A stretch of DNA of 64,000 bases from Stagnihabitans lacustris (GTDB lineage: Bacteria > Pseudomonadota > Alphaproteobacteria > Rhodobacterales > Rhodobacteraceae): positions 558,001 through 622,000 of the forward strand of contig NZ_JAPDGS010000001.1 of NCBI RefSeq assembly GCF_025950525.1. The letters run 5' to 3'. The notes below the pieces were generated by a model. The model did no database searches. It was not told the origin of the DNA and saw only the letters and a program-made list of their open reading frames with translations. The position numbers and the translations under genes are program-made. Positions 42,366 through 50,284 of the stretch are shown here, in pieces. Numbering within the stretch: position 1 is the stretch's first letter; every line of letters starts with the position of its first letter.

Positions 42366-43538
42366 TTACAACGCAAGCTTCGTCCAGGCGCCGTTCTTCT
42401 TCGAGGACCGCACGCAGGCATCGACGAAGGCCACGCCCTCCAGCCCCTCTTTCAGCCCCGGGAAGGTGACGGCCTCATCCACGGCCACCCCATCCCGGCG
42501 CGCGATGATGGCACGCGCAGCTTCGGCATAGATATTGGCGAAACCCTCCAAATAGCCCTCCGGATGGCCCGAGGGGATGCGGGTGACACGGCCCGCCGCC
42601 TCGCCCGAACCCGGACCGCCGCGGGTCAGCCGATATTTCGGCGCCCCCAAAGGCGAGACCCAAAGGTAATTCGGGTTCTCTTGCTCCCATTCGATGCCGG
42701 CCTTGGTGCCATAGATCCGCAGGCGCAACCCGTTCTCCTGGCCGCTTGCCACCTGCGAACACCACAGCATCCCGCGCGCCCCGCCCTCATAGCGCATCAG
42801 CACATGGCCATTGTCATCGACGCGGCGGCCGGGAACAAAGGCCTGCAGATCGGCGGCCAGGCTTTCCAGCGTCAGGCCGGAGACAAAATTGGCCAGGTTG
42901 AAGGCATGGGTCCCGATGTCGCCCGTAGAGCCCCCCGCCCCCGAGCGCGCCGGGTCGGTGCGCCAATCGGCCTGCTTTTGCCCCGTCGCCTCGACCGGTT
43001 CGGCCAGCCAGTCCTGGATATATTCGACATTCACCAGCCGGATATCCCCCAGGGCGCCGCTTGCCACCAGCTCTTTCGCCTGACGGATCATCGGATAGCC
43101 GGTGTAATTATGCGTCAGCGCAAAGACCACGCCCGAAGCCTCTGCGGCCTTGGCAAGCTTTTTCGCCTCGGGCAGGGTCGCGGTCAGGGGTTTGTCGCAA
43201 ATCACATGGATGCCGCGCTTCAGGAACTCCATCGCCACCGGGGCGTGCATGTGGTTGGGCGTCACGATGGCCACGGCCTCGATCCCATCCTTGCGCCGGG
43301 CTTCCCGCGCCGCCATCTCGGCAAAGGACCCATAGGACCGCGCCACGCCAAGGTCCGCCGCCGAGGCCGCCGATTTCTCGGGGTCCGAGGAAAACGCCCC
43401 CGCGACCAGCTCAAACTGGTCGTCCAGCCGCGCTGCGATGCGATGCACCGCGCCGATAAAGGCGCCACGACCGCCGCCCACCATCCCCAACCGAATACGC
43501 GGAGCCCGCGCCACATGTGCCGCCGTAATGGCCATCAT
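42366..43538 (-). CDS. Gfo/Idh/MocA family oxidoreductase (first copy)
   Basis: The 390-residue NAD(P) sugar dehydrogenase-like protein has the Rossmann start RIRLGMVGGGRGAFIGAVH. The family's EKP is present as CDKPLTATLPEAKKLAKAA near residue 115-135. GDIRLVNVEYIQDWL and a substrate-side GGSTGDIGTHAFNLANFV (about residue 205) follow. It is cotranscribed in direction with lacI and the TIM-barrel gene, but a composite repeat lies between it and the latter. The ATG pair MM leaves the start uncertain by one codon. Confidence 0.9.
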   Translation of the reverse strand: MMAITAAHVARAPRIRLGMVGGGRGAFIGAVHRIAARLDDQFELVAGAFSSDPEKSAASAADLGVARSYGSFAEMAAREARRKDGIEAVAIVTPNHMHAPVAMEFLKRGIHVICDKPLTATLPEAKKLAKAAEASGVVFALTHNYTGYPMIRQAKELVASGALGDIRLVNVEYIQDWLAEPVEATGQKQADWRTDPARSGAGGSTGDIGTHAFNLANFVSGLTLESLAADLQAFVPGRRVDDNGHVLMRYEGGARGMLWCSQVASGQENGLRLRIYGTKAGIEWEQENPNYLWVSPLGAPKYRLTRGGPGSGEAAGRVTRIPSGHPEGYLEGFANIYAEAARAIIARRDGVAVDEAVTFPGLKEGLEGVAFVDACVRSSKKNGAWTKLAL

Positions 43539-43570
43539 CTACCCTTCCTTGTTCAAAGTTCACGGGGATT

Positions 43571-43673
43571 TTCAAGGGGAGCGTGCTCCCCTTGAAGCGG
43601 GGGCGCGGGGGCGGCAGCCCCCGCTTCCTCCGGGAGGTTTCAGTGGCATTTCATGCCTCTGAAACCTCCCGGA
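43571..43673 (-). repeat. Composite 3' repeat: 45-nt palindrome plus two hairpins
   Basis: On the minus strand, 4 nt after the TIM-barrel gene stop, the 45-nt palindrome (43629-43673) has arms TCCGGGAGGTTTCAGA and ACTGAAACCTCCCGGA around GGCATGAAATGCC. Hairpin two is 43605-43624. Hairpin three is 43571-43596 (TTCAAGGGGAGC/GCTCCCCTTGAA). Confidence 0.85.
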
Positions 43674-43677
43674 CCCC

Positions 43678-44733
43678 TCACGCCAACCCCAACATCTTGC
43701 GGTTCGCAGCCCGGTCCGTCCCGGCATCCGCGAAATCGTCAAAGGCCTTTTCCGTCACCCGGATGATATGGGCCTTGACGAAATCGGCCCCCTCGCGCGC
43801 GCCATCTTCGGGATGCTTCAGGCAACATTCCCATTCCACGACCGCCCAGCCGCTGAAATCATGCTGCGTCAGCTTGCTGAAAATCCCCGCGAAATCGACC
43901 TGGCCGTCACCCAAAGACCGGAACCGCCCCGCGCGGTTGACCCAGGACTGAAAGCCGCCATAGACCCCCTGCCGCCCGGTCGGGTTCAGCTCGGCATCCT
44001 TGACGTGGAACATCTTGATCCGCTCGTGGTAGATGTCGATATGCTCCAGATAATTCAGGTGCTGCAGCACGTAATGCGACGGATCATACAGCATGTTGGC
44101 GCGGGTGTGGCCCTTGACGCGGTCCAGGAACATTTCGAACGAGATCCCGTCGTGCAGGTCCTCGCCGGGGTGGATCTCGAAGCAGAGGTCCACGCCCATT
44201 TCTTCGGCATGGTTCAGGATCGGCACCCAGCGCCGCGCCAGCTCGTCAAAGGCCTCTTCAACCAGACCCGCCGGGCGCTGCGGCCAGGGATACAGATAGG
44301 GCCAGGCCAGCGCGCCCGAAAAACTCGCCTGCGCCGTCAGGCCAAGGTTGCGCGAGGCGGTCAAGGCCTTGCGCACCTGGTCGACCGCCCATTCCTGGCG
44401 CGCCTTGGGATTGCCGCGCACGTCCGGCGCCGCAAACCCGTCAAAGGCGGTGTCATAGGCCGGATGGACCGCAACCAACTGGCCCTGAAGATGGGTCGAA
44501 AGCTCTGTCACCTCGATGCCATTGGCGGCGGCGACGCCTTTGAACTCTTCGCAATAAGCCTTTGACGCAGCGGCCTTTTCCAGGTCGAACAGCCGCCCGT
44601 CCCAGGACGGCACCTGAACGCCCTCATACCCGCAATCGGCCGCCCATTTCGTGATCGAGTCCCACGAGTTGAACGGCGCCGCATCGCCCGCGAATTGCGC
44701 CAAAAACAGCGCCGGTCCCTTGATCGTCTTCAT
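43678..44733 (-). CDS. Sugar phosphate isomerase/epimerase-like TIM-barrel protein (first copy)
   Basis: The 351-residue AP-endonuclease-2-type TIM barrel has metal-site segments LCFEIHPGEDLHDG, ANMLYDPSHYVLQ and KMFHVKDAELNP, with Glu, Asp/His and His/Asp placed as in xylose isomerase-like enzymes. It starts 10 nt after lacI with AGGAGG before the ATG at 44733, so the two are one unit. Partner oxidoreductases are encoded next to both TIM-barrel copies, which suggests a keto-sugar pathway, but the substrate is inferred only. Confidence 0.9.
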   Translation of the reverse strand: MKTIKGPALFLAQFAGDAAPFNSWDSITKWAADCGYEGVQVPSWDGRLFDLEKAAASKAYCEEFKGVAAANGIEVTELSTHLQGQLVAVHPAYDTAFDGFAAPDVRGNPKARQEWAVDQVRKALTASRNLGLTAQASFSGALAWPYLYPWPQRPAGLVEEAFDELARRWVPILNHAEEMGVDLCFEIHPGEDLHDGISFEMFLDRVKGHTRANMLYDPSHYVLQHLNYLEHIDIYHERIKMFHVKDAELNPTGRQGVYGGFQSWVNRAGRFRSLGDGQVDFAGIFSKLTQHDFSGWAVVEWECCLKHPEDGAREGADFVKAHIIRVTEKAFDDFADAGTDRAANRKMLGLA

Positions 44734-44743
44734 CCTTGTCCTC

Positions 44744-45778
44744 CTATACTTCGGCCGCCAGGAACTCCCCCGGCACCTCAAGCTCTTGACTGTCTTCTGG
44801 CGCGCGCTTTTCGATGGCCGCCATCACGGCGCGGGCCAGGAAAGACCCCGCCCGGTTGACATCCTCGGGCACCACCAGAATCTCGCGCCGAAAGCGGTGC
44901 AGAAAGCGGATCGCCTCCTTGGCCACCAGGTCGTAGTCCCGCCCGATCGCGCGCCCCGCCCGCTCCGCCCCCGACACTGTCGCCATGGCCGAGGTGGTCG
45001 AGCCACAGACGATGCCGTCGATCCGCGGCTCAGAGCCCAGACGCGCCATCATCGCCGCCTCGACCGCCGAGGCGGGGGCGTCCGAGGTCACGGTATCCAT
45101 GATCTCGAAGGTCACGCCATGGGCGGCGGCCGCTCCGGCGAAACCGGTGATCATATGGCCGGCATAGCAATGCGACCGCGGCGGCGGCAGCAGCAACAGC
45201 CGCTTGCGCCCACGGGCGGCCAATTCGCGCGCGGCCATCTGGCCAAAGGCCTCGTTGTCGAAGTCGAAATAGGGATGCACGATCCCCATGTCGGTGCGGC
45301 CATGGGTGGCAAAGGGAAACTGGTGGTCGGCCAGATAGCGCACGCGCGGATCGTCGGGCTTGGTCTGGTTCAGGATCACCGCATCGGCCGAGCCGGTTTC
45401 CACGATATAGCGGATCGGGTCCATCGGGTCCTGGTCGGTGAAAAACGGCATGACGACCAGATGATAGGCCGTGCCGCGCAGTTCATGGGCCAGCGAATAC
45501 AACAGCCGCGAGGTGTGGTTCATCACATCGGCTTCGGGCGACAGCACAAGGGCGATGACATTGGTCTTGCCGGTGCGCAGACGGACGCCCGCGCGGTTGG
45601 GCCGGTATCCCAGCCGCAAGGCGGCCTCGCGGACGCGCTTCTTTGTCTCTTCGCCGATATCGGGCGCGTCTTTCAGCGCGCGGCTGACGGTCGCCACCGC
45701 AAGCCCGGTTTCGGCCGCGATGGTTTTCAGCGTCGGGCGTTCCGAATCGCCCAAAGGGGCAGGCAGGCCATTCACCAT
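44744..45778 (-). CDS. LacI family transcriptional regulator of the glycoside locus
   Basis: The 344-residue protein starts with a LacI helix-turn-helix (TLKTIAAETGLAVATVSRALKDAPDIGEETKKRV) and hinge helix GYRPNRAGVRLRTGKTNVIA. A sugar-binding periplasmic-like core follows. It is divergent from the ABC transporter operon; twin LacI-type operators lie near 46066-46100, by the transporter promoter. It is first in a unit with a TIM-barrel enzyme and an oxidoreductase. ATG at 45778 has AGGAG about 9 nt upstream; a longer frame has no support. Confidence 0.93.
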   Translation of the reverse strand: MVNGLPAPLGDSERPTLKTIAAETGLAVATVSRALKDAPDIGEETKKRVREAALRLGYRPNRAGVRLRTGKTNVIALVLSPEADVMNHTSRLLYSLAHELRGTAYHLVVMPFFTDQDPMDPIRYIVETGSADAVILNQTKPDDPRVRYLADHQFPFATHGRTDMGIVHPYFDFDNEAFGQMAARELAARGRKRLLLLPPPRSHCYAGHMITGFAGAAAAHGVTFEIMDTVTSDAPASAVEAAMMARLGSEPRIDGIVCGSTTSAMATVSGAERAGRAIGRDYDLVAKEAIRFLHRFRREILVVPEDVNRAGSFLARAVMAAIEKRAPEDSQELEVPGEFLAAEV

Positions 45779-46065
45779 GCAAGGCCGCTCCTGGTTTGGC
45801 GAATCACTTCGGGGCCGGGGCAGGCGCAAGCCCGGGTCGGTCCCGCCGTGCCGCGCCTGCTGTGCCGCATCGCGGCGGGCGCAAGGCAAAGCCCTGCACC
45901 ACAAGCCCCCGGGCGTGATGTTGCAGCGCAGAATGTCGCGGTTCTGTCCATATCCGGCAAAGGCTTTCCGAAGCGATGATCCCGGTCTTTTGACCGGGTT
46001 CCGATCATCAATCAAGGCCGCGAAAAACCCGGGCCGCAAGCGAAAAGATTGCTTGCTCGAAAAAT

Positions 46066-46100
46066 CTGTAACGTTATAGGATCGGTCTATAACGATTTAG
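46066..46100. promoter_or_regulatory. Twin LacI-type operators
   Basis: CTGTAACGTTATAG (46066-46079) is palindromic around a central CG with one mismatched pair, the usual LacI-family centre. CTATAACGATTTAG (46087-46100) is a second, less perfect copy exactly 21 bp further, two DNA turns. They lie 20-54 bp before the transporter start. Confidence 0.75.
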
Positions 46101-46119
46101 AAACTGGGGAGGAGACCCA

Positions 46120-47346
46120 ATGAAGACGTTTAAACTCGCAGCGCTCTTGGCCACCGTGGCCGTGCCGACTGCTTCTTTCGCCACCGATCTTGAAGTGACC
46201 CACTGGTGGACCTCGGGCGGTGAAGCCGCTGCCGTGGCCGAACTGGCCAAGGCTTTCGACGCCTCGGGCGACAAGTGGATCGACGGCGCCATCGCTGGCG
46301 GCGGCGACACCGCCCGCCCCGTGATGATCTCGCGCATCACCGGCGGCGACCCGATGGGTGCCACCCAGTTCAACCATGGCCAGCAAGCGCTGGAACTGGT
46401 TCAGGCCGGCCTGATGCTGGACCTGACCGACGTGGCCGAGGCCAACAAGTGGAAGGAAGTCATCAATCCGCCGAGCCTTCTGGACAGCTGCACCGTGGAC
46501 GGCAAGATCTATTGCGCGCCGCTGAACATCCACTCGCCCGAGTGGCTGTGGCTGAACAACAAGGTCTATACCGATCTGGGTCTGCCGGTTCCGGCCAACT
46601 GGAACGAATTCGTGGCCTCGGCCGCGCAAGTCGAAGCCGCTGGCAAGATCCCGCTGGCTCTGGGCCGTCAGCCCTGGCAGTCGAACCTGGCTTTCGGCGC
46701 GCTGACCATCGGCGTCGGCGGGCTTGACCTGTGGAAGTCGATCAACGTCGACAAGAACATGGACGCGGCCGGTGGCGCCGACATGCTCAAGGTCTTCCAG
46801 GCTGCCGCTGATGCGCGCAAACTGGCGGCCAAGTCGACCGTCCAGGACTGGAACCAGGCGACCAACATGGTGATCACCGGCGAAGCCGCGGGTCAGATCA
46901 TGGGCGACTGGGCGCAGGGTGAATTCCAGGTCGCGGGCAAGGTTGCCGGCACCGACTACACCTGCCTGCCGGGCATGGGCCTGAACGCCTATATCTCGAC
47001 CGGCGGCGACGCCTTCTACTTCCCGGTCACGGGCGACGCCGAAAAAGAGGCCGCGCAAAAGCGTCTGGCCGCTCTGTTGGTCTCGCCCGCCGTCCAGGTG
47101 GCCTTCAACCTCAAGAAGGGCTCCTTGCCGATCCGGGGCGACATCGACATGTCCACCGCCAACGACTGCATGAAGAAGGGTCTGGAGATCCTGGCTTCGG
47201 GCAATATCGTTCCGGCCGGTGATCAGGTCTGGTCGCCCGACGTGCAAACCCAGCTGGGCGACCTTCAGGGTCAGTTCTGGTCGGGCGACATGTCGGCCGA
47301 AGACGCCCAAGCCGCCTATGTCGAGATCCTGAAGTCCTCGATGTAA
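46120..47346 (+). CDS. CUT1-family sugar ABC transporter, substrate-binding protein
   Basis: The 408-residue product has a signal peptide (MKTFKLAALLATVAVPTASFA) and a family 1 binding-protein core: LEVTHWWTSGGEAAAVAELAKAF, MGATQFNHGQQ, SPEWLWLNNKVYTDLGLPVP and IMGDWAQGEF, the last typical of glucose/mannose-type binders. GGGGAGGAG precedes the ATG. Given the beta-mannosidase downstream, a mannoside or short beta-linked oligosaccharide is the probable ligand. A hairpin follows it and likely lets it be made in excess over the membrane parts. Confidence 0.92.
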   Translation: MKTFKLAALLATVAVPTASFATDLEVTHWWTSGGEAAAVAELAKAFDASGDKWIDGAIAGGGDTARPVMISRITGGDPMGATQFNHGQQALELVQAGLMLDLTDVAEANKWKEVINPPSLLDSCTVDGKIYCAPLNIHSPEWLWLNNKVYTDLGLPVPANWNEFVASAAQVEAAGKIPLALGRQPWQSNLAFGALTIGVGGLDLWKSINVDKNMDAAGGADMLKVFQAAADARKLAAKSTVQDWNQATNMVITGEAAGQIMGDWAQGEFQVAGKVAGTDYTCLPGMGLNAYISTGGDAFYFPVTGDAEKEAAQKRLAALLVSPAVQVAFNLKKGSLPIRGDIDMSTANDCMKKGLEILASGNIVPAGDQVWSPDVQTQLGDLQGQFWSGDMSAEDAQAAYVEILKSSM

Positions 47347-47363
47347 GCCAAGCCTGAAGCAGG

Positions 47364-47392
47364 GGGCCGCGCCGCCAAGGCGCGGCCCTTTT
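47364..47392 (+). terminator. Intra-operon terminator/attenuator after the binding-protein gene
   Basis: GGGCCGCGCC (47364-47373) pairs with GGCGCGGCCC (47379-47388), followed by TTTT. Such a hairpin between binding protein and permease genes usually gives partial termination. Confidence 0.75.
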
Positions 47393-47422
47393 GCCACCAA
47401 AAACACTGAAATAGGGGGGGCT

Positions 47423-48316
47423 ATGTCAGGACAAACCAGACCGGTGCGTGTGCTGCGCAACCTGAATGCCAAAATCGCCGCCGTGCCGATGATCCTGACC
47501 ACGCTGGTGGTCTTTGTGGGCGGCACGATCTGGACGGTGATCTATTCGTTCACAAATTCGAAACTGCTGCCCAAGCTGCAATGGGTCGGCACCGCGCAAT
47601 ATGAGCGGCTGTGGAACAACGACCTGTGGAACGCCGCGATCCACAACCTGCTCTTCTTTGGCGTCATGTCCATGGTCTTCACCATCGGGATCGGCTTTCT
47701 GCTGGCCGTGCTGATGGACCAGAAGATCCGGTTCGAGGACACGTTCCGCACCATCATGCTCTATCCCTTTGCCCTGTCCTTCATCGTGACGGGTCTGGTT
47801 TGGCAATGGATTCTTGACCCCGGCATGGGTCTGCAAGAGGTCGTGCGCCGCATGGGTTGGGAGAGCTTCTCCTTCGACCCGCTTCATGACCCTGACACGG
47901 TGCTGTATGGCCTGTTGATCGCGGGGCTGTGGCAGGGCACGGGGTTCACCATGTGCCTGATGCTGGCCGGTCTGCGCGGCATCGACGAGGACATCTGGAA
48001 AGCCGCCCGCGTCGACGGCATCCCGCGTTGGAAGACCTATATCTTCGTCGTCATCCCCATGATGCGGCCCGTGTTCATCACGACCCTGGTCCTGGTCGCC
48101 GCCGGCATCATCAAGCTTTATGACCTGGTCGTGGCCCAAACCAACGGCAACCCGGGCAACGCCAGCCAAATGCCTGCCATGTATGTCTACCGCTATATGT
48201 TCACCGCGCAGAACCTGGGTCAGGGCTTTGCCGCCTCGACCATGATGCTGCTTTCGGTCCTGATCGTTCTGATCCCCTGGGCCTATCTGGAATTCGGAGG
48301 CAAAAAGCGTGGCTGA
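47423..48316 (+). CDS. CUT1 ABC transporter permease (MalF-like)
   Basis: The 297-residue membrane protein has about six helices and the EAA loop near residue 190-210 (EDIWKAARVDGIPRWKTYIFVVIPMM), where the ATPase docks. It opens with LNAKIAAVPMILTTLVVFVGGTIW. Its end overlaps the next permease gene by 8 nt. Confidence 0.94.
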   Translation: MSGQTRPVRVLRNLNAKIAAVPMILTTLVVFVGGTIWTVIYSFTNSKLLPKLQWVGTAQYERLWNNDLWNAAIHNLLFFGVMSMVFTIGIGFLLAVLMDQKIRFEDTFRTIMLYPFALSFIVTGLVWQWILDPGMGLQEVVRRMGWESFSFDPLHDPDTVLYGLLIAGLWQGTGFTMCLMLAGLRGIDEDIWKAARVDGIPRWKTYIFVVIPMMRPVFITTLVLVAAGIIKLYDLVVAQTNGNPGNASQMPAMYVYRYMFTAQNLGQGFAASTMMLLSVLIVLIPWAYLEFGGKKRG

Positions 48317-49199
48317 CACCGTGACCCCGCGCGGCAAGCGCCCGCAAAGCCGCTTTACCACCAACAACATCGTGCTTTATGGCATCCTTGGCGTGATGAG
48401 CATTTACTACCTTCTGCCGCTGTATGTCATGGTGATGACCAGCCTGAAGGACATGGTCGAAATCCGCGTCGGCAATATCTTTGCCCCCCCCGTGGAAGTG
48501 ACCTTCCAACCCTGGATCAAGGCCTGGTCCCAGGCCTGCACCGGGCTGAACTGCGACGGGCTCTCGCGCGGGTTCTGGAACTCGGTGATGATCACGGTGC
48601 CTTCGGTCATCATCTCGATCATCGTGGCTTCGGTGAACGGCTATGCCTTGGTGAACTGGAAATTCAAAGGGTCGGAAGTCTTCTTCACCATCCTGATTTT
48701 CGGAAGCTTCATCCCCTATCAGATCATGCTTTACCCGATCGTGATCATCCTGCGCGAGCTTGGGATTTATGGCACGCTGTCGGGCCTGATCCTGGTGCAT
48801 ACGATCTTTGGCATGCCGATCCTGACGCTTCTCTTCCGCAACTATTTCAGCAGCTTGCCGGAAGAGCTGTTCAAGGCCGCCCGTGTCGATGGCGCAGGGT
48901 TCTGGGGCATCTACTTCCAGATCATGTTGCCGATGAGTATGCCGATCTTCGTCGTCGCCCTGATCCTGCAGATCACCGGCATCTGGAACGACTTCCTGTT
49001 TGGCGTCGTCTTCACCAAACCCGAGATCTATCCGATGACCGTGCAACTGAACAACATCGTCAATTCGGTGCAGGGCGTGAAGGAATACAACGTCAACATG
49101 GCGGCGACCATGCTGACCGGTTTGGTTCCGCTGATCGTCTACTTCGTCTCTGGCAAACTCTTCGTCCGCGGCATTGCCGCCGGTGCCGTGAAAGGCTGA
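48309..49199 (+). CDS. CUT1 ABC transporter permease (MalG-like)
   Basis: The 296-residue membrane protein has six helices, the EAA loop EELFKAARVDGAGFWGIYFQIMLPMSMP and the C-terminal GLVPLIVYFVSGKLFVRGIAAGAVKG typical of MalG-type subunits. An unusual periplasmic loop after helix 1 contains CTGLNCDG, whose two cysteines could form a disulfide. It is 3 nt from the ATPase gene. Confidence 0.94.
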   Translation: MADTVTPRGKRPQSRFTTNNIVLYGILGVMSIYYLLPLYVMVMTSLKDMVEIRVGNIFAPPVEVTFQPWIKAWSQACTGLNCDGLSRGFWNSVMITVPSVIISIIVASVNGYALVNWKFKGSEVFFTILIFGSFIPYQIMLYPIVIILRELGIYGTLSGLILVHTIFGMPILTLLFRNYFSSLPEELFKAARVDGAGFWGIYFQIMLPMSMPIFVVALILQITGIWNDFLFGVVFTKPEIYPMTVQLNNIVNSVQGVKEYNVNMAATMLTGLVPLIVYFVSGKLFVRGIAAGAVKG

Positions 49200-49202
49200 C
49201 CC

Positions 49203-50282
49203 ATGACCCATTCCATCCAAGTCAAGGACCTGAAGCTGGACTTCGGCTCTGTCTCTGTCCTGAAAAACCTGAACCTTGATGTGGCCGAGGGCGAGTTCAT
49301 TGTCCTCCTCGGGCCTTCGGGCTGCGGGAAATCGACGCTTCTGAACTGTCTGGCCGGGCTGTTGGACATCACCGACGGCGAAATCTGGATCAAGAACAAG
49401 AACGTCACCTGGTCCGAGCCCAGTGACCGCGGCATCGGCATGGTCTTTCAAAGCTATGCGCTTTATCCCCAGATGACCGTGCGCGGGAACCTGTCCTTTG
49501 GCCTGAAGAACGCCAAGGTCCCCAAGGACGAGATCGACCGCCGCATCGCCCGCGCCTCCGAGATCCTGCAGATCCAGCCTTTGCTTGACCGCAAGCCGGC
49601 CGCGCTTTCGGGCGGACAGCGTCAGCGTGTGGCCATCGGTCGCGCTCTGGTGCGGGATGTGGACGTCTTTCTGTTCGATGAACCGCTGTCGAACCTGGAC
49701 GCCAAACTGCGCGCCGAACTGCGGGTCGAAATCAAGCGTCTGCATAGCCGCCTGAACAACACGATGATCTATGTGACCCATGACCAGATCGAGGCCCTGA
49801 CTTTGGCCGACCGCATCGCCATCATGCGCGGCGGCATCATCCAGCAACTCGCCGCCCCGCAAGAGATCTACAACCGCCCGGTGAACCTGTTCGTCGCGGG
49901 CTTCATCGGGTCGCCGGCGATGAACTTCCTGAAAGGGGCGACGGTCGACAATGGCCGCGCGATCCAGGTGGGGGATGTGAAACTGGACCTTGCCGGCTAT
50001 GACGGCGGTCAACCGACCGACCGTCCGCAAGCGATCCTGGGTCTGCGCCCGGAACATCTGACCATCCAGGACCATGCCGAAGCGGGACACACGATCCCGG
50101 CTTTGGTCGAACTGGATGAGCCGATGGGCGCCGACGCCCTGGTTTGGCTGCAGGTCATGGGCCAGCAAGTCTCGGTCCGGGTGCCGTTTGAGCGGCGGCC
50201 GGTGAAGGGCGCGCAGGTCCATCTGAAGGTCGATATCTCCAAGGCGTCGATCTTTGACGCCACCACGGAACTGCGGGTCTGA
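49203..50282 (+). CDS. CUT1 ABC transporter ATP-binding protein (UgpC/MalK-like)
   Basis: The 359-residue ATPase has Walker A GPSGCGKST (about residues 36-44), signature LSGGQRQRVAIGRAL, Walker B VFLFDEPLSNLDAKL and H-loop VTHDQ. A C-terminal OB-like regulatory domain (ILGLRPEHLTIQDHAEAGH) follows, as in MalK-type subunits. The gene follows the second permease after 3 nt. Confidence 0.96.
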   Translation: MTHSIQVKDLKLDFGSVSVLKNLNLDVAEGEFIVLLGPSGCGKSTLLNCLAGLLDITDGEIWIKNKNVTWSEPSDRGIGMVFQSYALYPQMTVRGNLSFGLKNAKVPKDEIDRRIARASEILQIQPLLDRKPAALSGGQRQRVAIGRALVRDVDVFLFDEPLSNLDAKLRAELRVEIKRLHSRLNNTMIYVTHDQIEALTLADRIAIMRGGIIQQLAAPQEIYNRPVNLFVAGFIGSPAMNFLKGATVDNGRAIQVGDVKLDLAGYDGGQPTDRPQAILGLRPEHLTIQDHAEAGHTIPALVELDEPMGADALVWLQVMGQQVSVRVPFERRPVKGAQVHLKVDISKASIFDATTELRV

Positions 50283-50284
50283 TC

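Noticed and set aside
48201-50222. 673-residue minus-strand frame
   Set aside because: Antisense of the permease and ATPase genes.
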